Shown piece after piece: positions 25,189 through 33,095 of a stretch of DNA of 64,000 bases. This stretch comes from Mycolicibacterium monacense (GTDB taxonomy: Bacteria > Actinomycetota > Actinomycetes > Mycobacteriales > Mycobacteriaceae). The DNA lies in assembly GCF_010731575.1 (NCBI RefSeq), contig NZ_AP022617.1:1984001-2048000 (forward strand). The letters run 5' to 3'. How positions within the stretch are numbered: the stretch's first letter is position 1; each line of letters starts with the position of its first letter. Below the pieces are notes generated by a model. It had not been told where the DNA came from. It saw only the letters and a program-made list of their open reading frames with translations, and did no database searches. The position numbers and the translations under genes are program-made.

Positions 25189-25725
25189 TCAGAACAGCAG
25201 CTCGTGGCCGACTGCGGATTCGGGGATGGTGGTGAAACGGCCGTTGATGAAGCCCAATGCGTCTCCCTGGCGGTAGTCGAAGTTTCGCACTTCACCGAGG
25301 AACAGGGTGTGATCACCGGCGTCGTACTCGGCCCACGGCGTGCACTCGAAATAGCTCAATGTTCCGGCCAGCCGGGGAGCGAACTCACCGTCGATCCACA
25401 CCGGGTCCACAGCCGGTCTGCCCGCGAACTGCCAAGCCAGTGGCTCCTGTTCGGCGCCGAGCACGTTGACGGTGAACGGCACCCCACGGATCAGGTCATG
25501 TGACCGGACGGTGCGCTGGAGCGAGATCTGGACCAGCGGCGGTTCCATCGACACTGACGTGAACGAGTTGACCGTCAGCCCGTGCCGACCACTGGGCGAG
25601 TCGAATGTGACGACGGCTACGCCGGTCGCGAAGCGTCCCAGCGATCCACGGAAGTGGTGCTGCGGGGGACGATACAACGCAGAGCCCGGCGGGAATGCCG
25701 AGCATTGCTGGCTCTGGGGAGTCAT
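25189..25725 (-). CDS. hpaC: Flavin reductase, HpaC-like
   Basis: A 178-residue flavin reductase domain protein. It shows FRGSLGRFATGVAVVTF, HGLTVNSFTSVSMEPPLVQISL, a PFTVNVLGAEQEPLAWQFAG block and the C-terminal AGDHTLFLGEVRNFDYRQGDALGFINGRF. Such enzymes supply reduced FAD to HpaB from NADH. It is the first gene of the minus-strand unit hpaC-hpaB-acd and is divergent from the hpaG-rraA fusion. The ATG at 25725 is preferred over the longer in-frame start. Confidence 0.88.
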   Translation of the reverse strand: MTPQSQQCSAFPPGSALYRPPQHHFRGSLGRFATGVAVVTFDSPSGRHGLTVNSFTSVSMEPPLVQISLQRTVRSHDLIRGVPFTVNVLGAEQEPLAWQFAGRPAVDPVWIDGEFAPRLAGTLSYFECTPWAEYDAGDHTLFLGEVRNFDYRQGDALGFINGRFTTIPESAVGHELLF

Positions 25726-25856
25726 GGCGATCCTGTTCGCGTTTTCGAAGGTGGTGGTGGAATGCCCGGGCACTGACGGCGCCGGCGCCAACCACCGCAC
25801 CCTCGATCATCCAGGTCACACCCGATTGCGGAAAACTGAAAAAACAGGTGATCATC

Positions 25857-25872
25857 AGCGCTTTTCAGCGCT
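25857..25872. promoter_or_regulatory. Repeated AGCGCT boxes in the hpa divergent promoter region
   Basis: AGCGCT occurs at 25857-25862 and again at 25867-25872, separated by TTTC; each box is itself a palindrome. The site lies in the 182-base region between hpaC and the hpaG-rraA start, 35 bases before the latter. It is a plausible binding site for one of the two regulators encoded at 30992-32556. Confidence 0.35.
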
Positions 25873-25907
25873 TTACCGGCCGCGCAGGGTCAACGCATGA
25901 TGCTGGT

Positions 25908-27437
25908 GTGACCATCGAACCCGACAGCGCCAAAGTGTCTACCGGCGTGGCCATTTCGGTCGCCGAGGTGATCGAGCGCAGTCGCAAGGTGATCGCCGTG
26001 CATCTGAACTACCGCTCACGTGCCGCGCAGCGGGGGCGTTTCCCGGGCCATCCGTCGTATTTCCTCAAGCCGCCGACGTCGCTGGCGTTGAGCGGACGAC
26101 CGGTGGAGCGGCCGGCGGGAACGAGGTTGCTGGCTTTCGAGGGCGAGATCGCGCTCGTCATCGGCCGTCGCACGCGGCGGGTGTCACCGGAGAATTCCTG
26201 GGATTGTGTTCAGTTCGTCTGTGCAGCCAATGATCTCGGCGTCTACGACCTCCGCACAGTGGACAAGGGGTCGAACCTCCGGTCCAAAGGCGGTGACGGA
26301 TTCACCCCGATCGGGCCGCAGTTGCTGAGTGCACGAGGAATCGATCCCGCTCGGCTTCGGGTCCGAACCTGGGTGAACGGACGACTCGCACAGGATGGCG
26401 ACACCTCGGACCTGCTTTTCCCGTTCACCCAGTTGATCGCCGACCTGTCCCAGTTGATCACTCTCGAAGCGGGTGACGTCATCTTGACCGGCACCCCCGC
26501 CGGCTCCAGCGTGGTCGCCCCCGGAGACACGGTGGAGGTCCAGGTCGACAGTGTCGAGGACCCGCGCCTGAGTACCGGCCGGCTGTGCACATCGGTCGTC
26601 GCCGGTACCGACGCGTTCGCCGACTTCGGTGCCCAACCGGACGCCGACGAAGCGCAGATCGTCGATGCCTGGGGGAGCCGCGTCGCGGCCGGTCTGGAAC
26701 CGGAGTTCGTCCTGACCGAGTCGCTGAAGGCGAAGCTGGCATCGGTGGGAACCGCCACCTTGTCCGCGCAATTGCGTAAGCGCGGCCTCAACGCGGTCAC
26801 CATCGACGGACTCACGCCGACCCATCCGGACAAACGCATGGTGGGAAGGGCCCGGACCTTGCGGTTCGTGCCGCTGCGCGAGGACCTCTTCAAAGCCCGG
26901 GGCGGCGGCTACAACGCACAGAAGCGGGCCTTCGACAGCCTGGAGCCCGGCGATGTTCTGGTGATCGAGGGCCGGGGCGAAAAGGGCAGCGGCACCGTCG
27001 GCGACATCCTCGCGTTGCGCGCCCAGGTGCGCGGGGCGGTCGGCATCGTCACCGACGGCGGCGTGCGCGATGTGGCCGCTGTTTCGGCGCTGGACATCTG
27101 CACATTCCACGGCGGCCCGCACCCCGCCGTGCTGGGCCGCAGACACGTGCCCTGGGATGTGGACATCGCGGTGGCCTGCGGCGGCGCGACGGTGGAGCCG
27201 GGCGACGTCCTGGTCGGCGACGCCGACGGAGTCGTGGTGATTCCACCGGGTCTCGCCGAGGACATCGCCGACTCGGCAATAGCCCAGGAGACCGAAGAGC
27301 AGTACATCGCCGACCGGGTCGCCGAAGGTGCCGCACTCGAAGGTCTCTATCCCATGAACGACTCGGCACGCGCCGACTACGAGCAGTCTCGGCGCGGCCG
27401 CCACGCCGACACCACCCCGAAAGGTTCGACACCATGA
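25908..27437 (+). CDS. Fusion of FAH-type hydrolase/decarboxylase (HpaG-like) and RraA-family protein
   Basis: A 509-residue two-domain protein starting at GTG 25908. Residues about 10-215 are a fumarylacetoacetate-hydrolase fold: FLKPPTSLALSG, EGEIALVIGRRTRRV, a FVCAANDLGVYDLR stretch, and GDVILTGTPAGSSVVAPGD. Its metal-binding Glu/Glu/Asp set places it with HpaG OPET decarboxylase/HHDD isomerases. Residues about 260-490 are an RraA/HMG-aldolase fold: GDVLVIEGRGEKGSGTVGDI, GIVTDGGVRD, and GGATVEPGDVLVGDADGVVV. In the homoprotocatechuate pathway HpaG decarboxylates after ring cleavage, while RraA-like enzymes are class II aldolases or oxaloacetate decarboxylases. The stop overlaps the next gene by 4 bases. 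Confidence 0.85.
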   Translation: MTIEPDSAKVSTGVAISVAEVIERSRKVIAVHLNYRSRAAQRGRFPGHPSYFLKPPTSLALSGRPVERPAGTRLLAFEGEIALVIGRRTRRVSPENSWDCVQFVCAANDLGVYDLRTVDKGSNLRSKGGDGFTPIGPQLLSARGIDPARLRVRTWVNGRLAQDGDTSDLLFPFTQLIADLSQLITLEAGDVILTGTPAGSSVVAPGDTVEVQVDSVEDPRLSTGRLCTSVVAGTDAFADFGAQPDADEAQIVDAWGSRVAAGLEPEFVLTESLKAKLASVGTATLSAQLRKRGLNAVTIDGLTPTHPDKRMVGRARTLRFVPLREDLFKARGGGYNAQKRAFDSLEPGDVLVIEGRGEKGSGTVGDILALRAQVRGAVGIVTDGGVRDVAAVSALDICTFHGGPHPAVLGRRHVPWDVDIAVACGGATVEPGDVLVGDADGVVVIPPGLAEDIADSAIAQETEEQYIADRVAEGAALEGLYPMNDSARADYEQSRRGRHADTTPKGSTP

Positions 27438-28384
27438 CAGCCCGTCGAGATCCGCACAGCATCCGCGGATCCATCACTCCGTTGATGACGCCGTTCACCG
27501 ACGACGGCGCAGTCGATCATCGGAGCCTTGCCAATCTCGTCAACTGGCAGTTGGCCAGCGGCAGCCACGGTATCTCGATCGGCGGCTCCACCGGAGAACC
27601 GGGCGCGCAGTCGGTCGCGGAGCGTCTCGCTGCGATCGCGACGGTCATGAAATCTGTGTCGGGCCGGGCGCCGGTGGTGGCCGGAACCGGCACGGCCAAG
27701 CTCGACGAGACCATCGAACTGACCGGTCGGGCTGCGGAACTCGGGATCGATGCGGCACTGGTCATCACGCCGTACTATGCCCGGCCGACTCAGGAGGCGC
27801 TGTACCGCTGGTACAAGACGGTTGCCGAGGAGTATCCCGATCTGCCGATCCTGGCCTATAACGTTCCGGTACGGACCGCTGTCGATCTCGCGCCGGAGAC
27901 CATCGCCCGCCTCTACCGTGACGTCGAGAACTTCGTCGGCGTCAAAGAGACGACCAAGGACTTCGAGCACTTCTCCCGGGTGATGCACCTGTGCGGCCCC
28001 GACATCATCGTCTGGTCGGGGATAGAGCTGCTGTGCTTGCCGTTGCTCGCACTCGGTGGCACCGGGTTCCTCAGCGCGACAGCCAATATCGCTCCCGCTG
28101 CTCATGCACGGATGTACGAGTTGTGGATCGCCGGTGCGCACGAGGAGGCCCGGGCCATCCATTATGGCCTGCATCCCCTGGTGGATCTGCTGTTCGTCGA
28201 GACCAACCCGGCGCCGGGCAAGTGGCTGCTCAAGGATCTCGGCCTGATTGCCTCTGACCATGTTCGCCCGCCATTGATCACGCCGACGCCGGGCGCACTG
28301 GAGAGAATCGCCGTGTTGCGGCGTGCTGGCGAGAAGTTCCTCACGCCAGTAGGCGATTTCGCACTGGAAGGAGCTTTCGCGTGA
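27434..28384 (+). CDS. DapA-family (class I) aldolase/lyase
   Basis: A 316-residue TIM-barrel protein of the dihydrodipicolinate synthase/N-acetylneuraminate lyase family. The pyruvate-binding GSTGEPG motif lies at 51-57 and YNVPVRT has Tyr142 and Arg147. The Schiff-base Lys171 is in VKETTKD. Arg147 matches the DapA carboxylate-binding Arg, so the substrate probably has a terminal carboxylate. Its place between hpaG and hpaE, overlapping both by 4 bases, suggests it cleaves the C7 keto-acid intermediate to pyruvate and succinate semialdehyde, a role played by the unrelated HpaI in enterobacteria. This role is inferred. Confidence 0.82.
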   Translation: MTARRDPHSIRGSITPLMTPFTDDGAVDHRSLANLVNWQLASGSHGISIGGSTGEPGAQSVAERLAAIATVMKSVSGRAPVVAGTGTAKLDETIELTGRAAELGIDAALVITPYYARPTQEALYRWYKTVAEEYPDLPILAYNVPVRTAVDLAPETIARLYRDVENFVGVKETTKDFEHFSRVMHLCGPDIIVWSGIELLCLPLLALGGTGFLSATANIAPAAHARMYELWIAGAHEEARAIHYGLHPLVDLLFVETNPAPGKWLLKDLGLIASDHVRPPLITPTPGALERIAVLRRAGEKFLTPVGDFALEGAFA

Positions 28385-29883
28385 CCGCGAACCGTCGGCC
28401 CGAGGGTGTACCGCAGCGCATCCAGCACTTCATCGGCGGGAAGTTGGTCGACAGCCTTGCCGACACGTGGTTCGACGTCATCGATCCGGTGACCAACCAG
28501 CCGTACGCGCAGGCCGCCGCAGGACAGGCCGACGATGTCGACCGCGCGGTGGCCGCGGCCAAAGTCGCCTTCCGGACCGGGCCCTGGCCGAACATGCAGG
28601 CCCGGAGCCGTTCCCGGGTGCTGAACAGAATCGCGGACGCCATCGAGAGCCGCGATGCGCGGCTGGCCGAGTTGGAGTCGTTCGACAGCGGCCTGCCGAT
28701 CACGCAGGCGCTCGGCCAGGCCCGCCGCGCCGCCGAGAACTTCCGCTTCTTCGCCGACCTGGTGGTGGCGCAGGCCGACGACGCCTACAAGGTGCCCGGC
28801 AGCCAGATCAACTACGTCAACCGCAAACCAAAAGGTGTCGCCGGCCTGATCACGCCATGGAACACCCCGTTCATGCTGGAGAGCTGGAAGTTGGCGCCGG
28901 CCTTGGCATCCGGATGCACCGTCGTATTAAAACCCGCCGAATTCACTCCGCTGTCCGCTGGACTGTGGGCCGACATCTTCCGCGACGCGGGCGTTCCCGA
29001 TGGGGTGTTCAACTTGGTCAACGGCATTGGCGAAGAAGCCGGCGACGCGTTGGTCAAGCATCCCGACGTCAGAGTCATCTCCTTCACCGGTGAGTCGGCC
29101 ACCGGCGAGATCATCTTCCGCAACTGCGCCACCGGCCTCAAAGGCATGTCGATGGAACTCGGCGGCAAATCACCGGCGGTGGTGTTCGCCGATGCCGACC
29201 TCGACGCCGCCCTGGACTCCACGCTGTTCGGTGTCTTCTCACTCAACGGCGAGCGATGCACGGCGGGCAGCCGCATCCTTGTCCAGGAGGAGATCTACGA
29301 CGAATTCGTCGAACGGTTTGCCGCGCGGGCGGCCGGCATTGTGGTCGGGGATCCCCAGGATCCACGGACCGAGGTGGGTGCCCTGGTCCATCCTGAGCAT
29401 TTCGCCAAAGTGATGTCCTACATCGACGTCGGCAAGACAGAGGGACGGCTGCTGTGTGGGGGTGGGCGGCCGGCGCATCTGCCGCAGGGCAACTTCGTGG
29501 CGCCGACGGCCTTCGCCGATGTGGAGCCGAACGCGCGGATCTTTCAGGAGGAGATCTTCGGACCGGTGGTCGCGCTGTCGCGATTCCAGACCGAAGAGCA
29601 GGCGCTCGCGTTGGCTAACGGCGTGAAATACGGTCTGGCTGCTTACATCTGGACCAACGACCTCAAACGTGCCCACCGGTTCGCGCAGAATGTCGACAGC
29701 GGCATGGTGTGGGTCAACTCCCACAACGTTCGCGATCTGCGCACCCCCTTCGGCGGAGTCAAGGCCTCGGGCCTTGGCCACGAGGGTGGCTACCGGTCCC
29801 TGGACTTCTACACCGACCAGCAGGCTGTGCACATCACCCTCGGCGACGTCCACACACCGAGATTCGGCATCACCGCCCGCTGA
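28381..29883 (+). CDS. hpaE: 5-carboxymethyl-2-hydroxymuconate semialdehyde dehydrogenase
   Basis: A 500-residue NAD(P)-dependent aldehyde dehydrogenase starting at GTG, coupled to the preceding stop. Active-site residues are in place: Asn161 (TPWNTPF), Lys184 (LKPAEFTP), Glu259 (MELGGKSP) and Cys293 (NGERCTAG). The end, DLRTPFGGVKASGLGHEGG, is typical of the HpaE/AMSDH branch. It oxidises the ring-cleavage semialdehyde made by the neighbouring HpaD to the dicarboxylate. Length and position in the operon match HpaE. Confidence 0.92.
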   Translation: MTANRRPEGVPQRIQHFIGGKLVDSLADTWFDVIDPVTNQPYAQAAAGQADDVDRAVAAAKVAFRTGPWPNMQARSRSRVLNRIADAIESRDARLAELESFDSGLPITQALGQARRAAENFRFFADLVVAQADDAYKVPGSQINYVNRKPKGVAGLITPWNTPFMLESWKLAPALASGCTVVLKPAEFTPLSAGLWADIFRDAGVPDGVFNLVNGIGEEAGDALVKHPDVRVISFTGESATGEIIFRNCATGLKGMSMELGGKSPAVVFADADLDAALDSTLFGVFSLNGERCTAGSRILVQEEIYDEFVERFAARAAGIVVGDPQDPRTEVGALVHPEHFAKVMSYIDVGKTEGRLLCGGGRPAHLPQGNFVAPTAFADVEPNARIFQEEIFGPVVALSRFQTEEQALALANGVKYGLAAYIWTNDLKRAHRFAQNVDSGMVWVNSHNVRDLRTPFGGVKASGLGHEGGYRSLDFYTDQQAVHITLGDVHTPRFGITAR

Positions 29884-29898
29884 CCAGACTCCCTTCTG

Positions 29899-30972
29899 AT
29901 GAAAGTGAGCCGACACATGGCCTCCGTTTCACCGCCCGACATCGTCCGCTGTGCGTACATGGAATTGGTCGTCACCGACCTGGAACGATCACGGGATTTC
30001 TACGTCGACATCCTGGGTCTGGTCGTCACCGAGGAAACCTCTGACGCAATCTATCTGCGGGCGTTCGAGGAGTTCATCCACCACAATCTGGTGCTGCGCA
30101 GGGGCCCGGTCGCCGCGGTGGCTGCGTTCGCCTTCCGGGTCCGCAGCCCCGAGGATGTCGACCGTGCCGAGGCCTACTACAAGTCGCTCGGCGTGCGCAC
30201 CGAGCGTCGTTCGAGCGGATTCACCCGCGGAGTCGGAGACAGCGTCCGGGTGGAGGACCCGTTGGGTTTCCCCTACGAGTTCTTCTACGACGTCGTGCAT
30301 GTCGAGCGCATGGCCTGGCGCTACGACGTCCAGGGAGCGGGCGCCCTGGTACGCCTCGACCACTTCAATCAGGTGACCCCTGATGTGCCGCGAGGCCGGA
30401 AATACCTCGAAGAGTTGGGTTTTCGCGCCACTGAGGACATCCGTGACGATGCAGGCATCACCTACGCCGCGTGGTTCCGGCGCAAAGACACCGTCCACGA
30501 CACCGCGCTGACCGGCGGCGACGGTCCCAGAATGCACCACATCGCCTTCGCCACCCACGAGAAACACAACATCCTCTACATCTGCGACAAGCTCGGTGCG
30601 CTGCGTCGATCCGACATCATCGAACGCGGTCCCGGCCGGCACGGGGTGTCCAACGCGTTCTACCTCTACCTACGCGACCCCGACGGACATCGGGTGGAGA
30701 TCTACACGCAGGACTACTACACCGGCGACCCGGACAACCCGCTGGTGAGCTGGGACGTGCACGACAACCAGCGACGGGACTGGTGGGGCCACGCCGTGGT
30801 TCCGAGCTGGTACACCGAGGCCTCGCTGGTGCTCGACCTCGACGGTGTCCCGCAGCCCGTCCAGGTGCGCACCGACCAGAGCGAGATGGCGGTGACCATC
30901 GGTGCCGACGGCTTCTCCTACACCCGCCGCGACGACGAGGAGCAGGGCTTCAAGCTGGGCGCCCAGCTCTGA
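29899..30972 (+). CDS. hpaD: 3,4-dihydroxyphenylacetate (homoprotocatechuate) 2,3-dioxygenase
   Basis: A 357-residue type I extradiol dioxygenase. Counting from the ATG at 29899, the metal ligands fall at His155 (RLDHFNQ), His214 (RMHHIAF) and Glu267 (HRVEIYT). The second-sphere residues fall at His200 and Tyr257. These are exactly the numbers of the well-studied Brevibacterium fuscum enzyme, which also supports this start. The enzyme opens the catechol ring meta to give the semialdehyde used by HpaE. It closes the plus-strand operon hpaG/rraA-dapA-like-hpaE-hpaD. Confidence 0.95.
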   Translation: MKVSRHMASVSPPDIVRCAYMELVVTDLERSRDFYVDILGLVVTEETSDAIYLRAFEEFIHHNLVLRRGPVAAVAAFAFRVRSPEDVDRAEAYYKSLGVRTERRSSGFTRGVGDSVRVEDPLGFPYEFFYDVVHVERMAWRYDVQGAGALVRLDHFNQVTPDVPRGRKYLEELGFRATEDIRDDAGITYAAWFRRKDTVHDTALTGGDGPRMHHIAFATHEKHNILYICDKLGALRRSDIIERGPGRHGVSNAFYLYLRDPDGHRVEIYTQDYYTGDPDNPLVSWDVHDNQRRDWWGHAVVPSWYTEASLVLDLDGVPQPVQVRTDQSEMAVTIGADGFSYTRRDDEEQGFKLGAQL

Positions 30973-30991
30973 CTGATCCGCCGGGCGGCTG

Positions 30992-31615
30992 TCACCGGCG
31001 GTTCGGTCGGGTGCGGGTGTCGGTGAGGAGCCGTTCGGCCGTTTCGGCGATCAAATCCATCAGTGTGGTGAATTCGGATGCGTTCATATCAACCTGCCGG
31101 GCGATGAACGCGCCGTCGAGAGCCACCATGATGAGCCGGCTGGCCGCGTCGAGATCCGTCCCGGTCCCGGCCGGGACCTGGCGGCTCAGCAGATCGCGGA
31201 TCAGCGCACGGCCCTTGAGACGCACGTCGGCGGCGATCCGCAGGACTCCGGGATCGCCGTCGCCGCGTTCGAGCACGAGCATCAACAGCAGCTTGAGGAA
31301 CAGCGGCCGCTTCTCGAAGACCACGCCGACCCCCCGCAGCCCGTCGCGCAGGCTGCCGCTGCTGACGCTCTGTTCCCTGAGCAGGTGGTAGAACTCATCG
31401 CTGGCGTGTTCGACCACCGCGCCCAGCAGACCCTCCTTGCTTCCGAAGGCGTGGTAGATCGATGCCGAGTGGATTCCGGCGGCCGAGGCGATGCTGCCCA
31501 TGCTGGTCGCCGAATAGCCCTGTGCTGCGAACAACTCCGCGGCGGCTTCAATCGCCTTGGCTCTGGTGACCGACCCGCGCAGCCGCCGGCCGTCAACAAG
31601 CTCCTCAGCACTCAT
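30992..31615 (-). CDS. TetR family transcriptional regulator
   Basis: A 207-residue TetR regulator. The DNA-binding domain is KAIEAAAELFAAQGYSATSMGSIASAAGIHSASIYHAFGSKEGLL, at about residues 20-65. The ligand domain contains RPLFLKLLLMLVLERGD. It is translationally coupled to the LysR gene: the two overlap by 4 bases. Its stop lies 19 bases from that of hpaD. It probably controls the catabolic genes jointly with the LysR protein. Confidence 0.87.
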   Translation of the reverse strand: MSAEELVDGRRLRGSVTRAKAIEAAAELFAAQGYSATSMGSIASAAGIHSASIYHAFGSKEGLLGAVVEHASDEFYHLLREQSVSSGSLRDGLRGVGVVFEKRPLFLKLLLMLVLERGDGDPGVLRIAADVRLKGRALIRDLLSRQVPAGTGTDLDAASRLIMVALDGAFIARQVDMNASEFTTLMDLIAETAERLLTDTRTRPNRR

Positions 31616-32556
31616 AGTTTGTCAGTCTGTGGGGTCGACGAGGTCTTCGTCAAAGCCGGCGCGGAGGTTTCCCTCGCGTAGTCGACCAACGCGCGGGCCC
31701 GGTTGGTCAGCCGGGTCGCCGCGGGCCAGATGCACACGACGGCCTCCCGCGACAGCCGGGGTTGGAGGGGCCGAGTCACCAGAGAGAGGCCCTCATAACT
31801 GTGGGTGATACGCGGCTTCTGGATGAGCAGGCTGTAGCCGAGACCGCGGGCCACCAGGGATCGCACCAGCTCGAAGTTCTGCGTTCGGTGCCGGATGGTG
31901 GGGGTTATCCCGGCGGCACTGAGCAGGTCGAGGGTGTGCCTGCCACTGGGCGGCAGGTCTAGCAAGATCAAGTTCTCGCCGGCGAGCTCCTGGACGTCGA
32001 TGGCCGACTCCTCAGCCAGTCGGTGCCCGCCGGGTAGCAGTGCGTGCAGATCGCACTCGTAGAGGACAGCCTCCTGCACGCCGACCGGAAGATTGATGCG
32101 GTAGGTGATGATGAGGTCGAGCGCCGACCGGCGCAGCATCGGCACCAGGTCGTCCATACCGCCGTCGACGAAGGACAGGTCGACGTCGGGGTGCAGGGCG
32201 GAGAACTCCTCGAGTAGACCGGGAAGTACCGAGGCGGCCAGCGTCGAATAGCATCCGATCGAGACCGGCCCGGCCAGCCGGCTACCGTCCTCGCCTCGCA
32301 CGAGTTCCACTTCACGTGCCTCGGCGAGCAGAATGCGGGCTCGCTTCAACGTGTGGGAGCCTGCGGCGGTCAGCGAGACCCCGTGAGCCTTGCGACGCAC
32401 CAGCAGTTGGGTGGCCAGGACGCGTTCGAGATCACCGACCGAGGAGGCCACAGCCGAGGGGGAGACGTGCAATCGGGCGCCGGCGGCGCTGAACGAGCCG
32501 TGCTCGGCGACCGCACAGAAGTACTCGAGTTGCTTGAGCGTGAAACCCACCGTCAT
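31612..32556 (-). CDS. LysR family transcriptional regulator
   Basis: A 314-residue LysR protein. The helix-turn-helix FTLKQLEYFCAVAEHGSFSAAGARLHVSPSAVASSVGDLERVL is at residues 5-50, followed by the linker helix. The periplasmic-binding-protein-like effector domain holds SIGCYSTLAASVLPGLLEEF, SALDLIITYR, and ARGLGYSLLIQKP. Effector domains of this type bind aromatic or acyl compounds. It is divergent from the PaaI thioesterase over an intergenic region with a long inverted repeat, and is co-transcribed with TetR. The adjacent hpa genes are the likely regulon. Confidence 0.9.
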   Translation of the reverse strand: MTVGFTLKQLEYFCAVAEHGSFSAAGARLHVSPSAVASSVGDLERVLATQLLVRRKAHGVSLTAAGSHTLKRARILLAEAREVELVRGEDGSRLAGPVSIGCYSTLAASVLPGLLEEFSALHPDVDLSFVDGGMDDLVPMLRRSALDLIITYRINLPVGVQEAVLYECDLHALLPGGHRLAEESAIDVQELAGENLILLDLPPSGRHTLDLLSAAGITPTIRHRTQNFELVRSLVARGLGYSLLIQKPRITHSYEGLSLVTRPLQPRLSREAVVCIWPAATRLTNRARALVDYARETSAPALTKTSSTPQTDKL

Positions 32557-32578
32557 GGATGCTGACCCCGTTGAAGAC

Positions 32579-32610
32579 GCGAAAACCCGGGGATATTCAG
32601 TGGTTTTCGC
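32579..32610. promoter_or_regulatory. Inverted repeat between LysR and thioesterase genes
   Basis: GCGAAAACC (32579-32587) and GGTTTTCGC (32602-32610) are perfect 9-base inverted arms with a 14-base spacer. The repeat lies 23 bases upstream of the LysR start and 38 bases before the thioesterase ATG. Position and size fit a LysR recognition site that governs both directions. Confidence 0.55.
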
Positions 32611-32648
32611 TGCTTACCCAAGGCGCCTGGGTAGGAGAGGATGAAGCC

Positions 32649-33095
32649 ATGGACGAGACGATGCCTGATCTTCTCACCGACGACCGCATGTCCGCGCATC
32701 TCGGTATCCAGGTGAAGCATCGGGAGCCGGGACACGCGGTGGTCACCATGACCGTCACGTCCGGCATGGCGAACGGTCACGGCATCACCCACGGTGGTGC
32801 TGTCTTTGCGCTGGCCGACACGGCGTTCGCGCTCGCCTGCAACCGCAGCGCCGGGGTGATGGGGGTGACCGTCAGTGCGACCATCGACTTCATCGCTGCG
32901 AGTGGTGTCGGTGACGTTCTGGTGGCCCGTGCGTGCGAGCGCGTGGAGCGGGGACGAAGCGGCCTCTACGACGTCACGGTGTGTCGCGGCGACGAGGTGA
33001 TCGCGGAGTTTCGGGCTCGTAGCCGCAACGTCACCGCCCCAGGTAACCGTGTCAATTCGGCGGGTCATCAGGACAGATCTTCCAGGCAAAGCTGA
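32649..33095 (+). CDS. PaaI-like hotdog-fold thioesterase
   Basis: A 148-residue hotdog thioesterase. MTVTSGMANGHGITHGGAVFALADTAFALACN is the PaaI core, with the catalytic-region NGHGITHGG followed by the Asp of ADTAFA, then VTVSATIDFIAASGVGDVLVARA. PaaI-type enzymes hydrolyse stalled hydroxylated phenylacetyl-CoAs. It is next to LysR and 3'-overlaps a CoA ligase by 44 bases on the other strand, so it may salvage CoA in the same aromatic route. The ATG at 32649 has GGAGAGG upstream. Confidence 0.85.
   Translation: MDETMPDLLTDDRMSAHLGIQVKHREPGHAVVTMTVTSGMANGHGITHGGAVFALADTAFALACNRSAGVMGVTVSATIDFIAASGVGDVLVARACERVERGRSGLYDVTVCRGDEVIAEFRARSRNVTAPGNRVNSAGHQDRSSRQS

Noticed and set aside
23655..25316. 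HpaB starting at 25316
   Set aside because: The extra 52 residues are low-quality sequence. The family N terminus begins exactly at ATG 25160.
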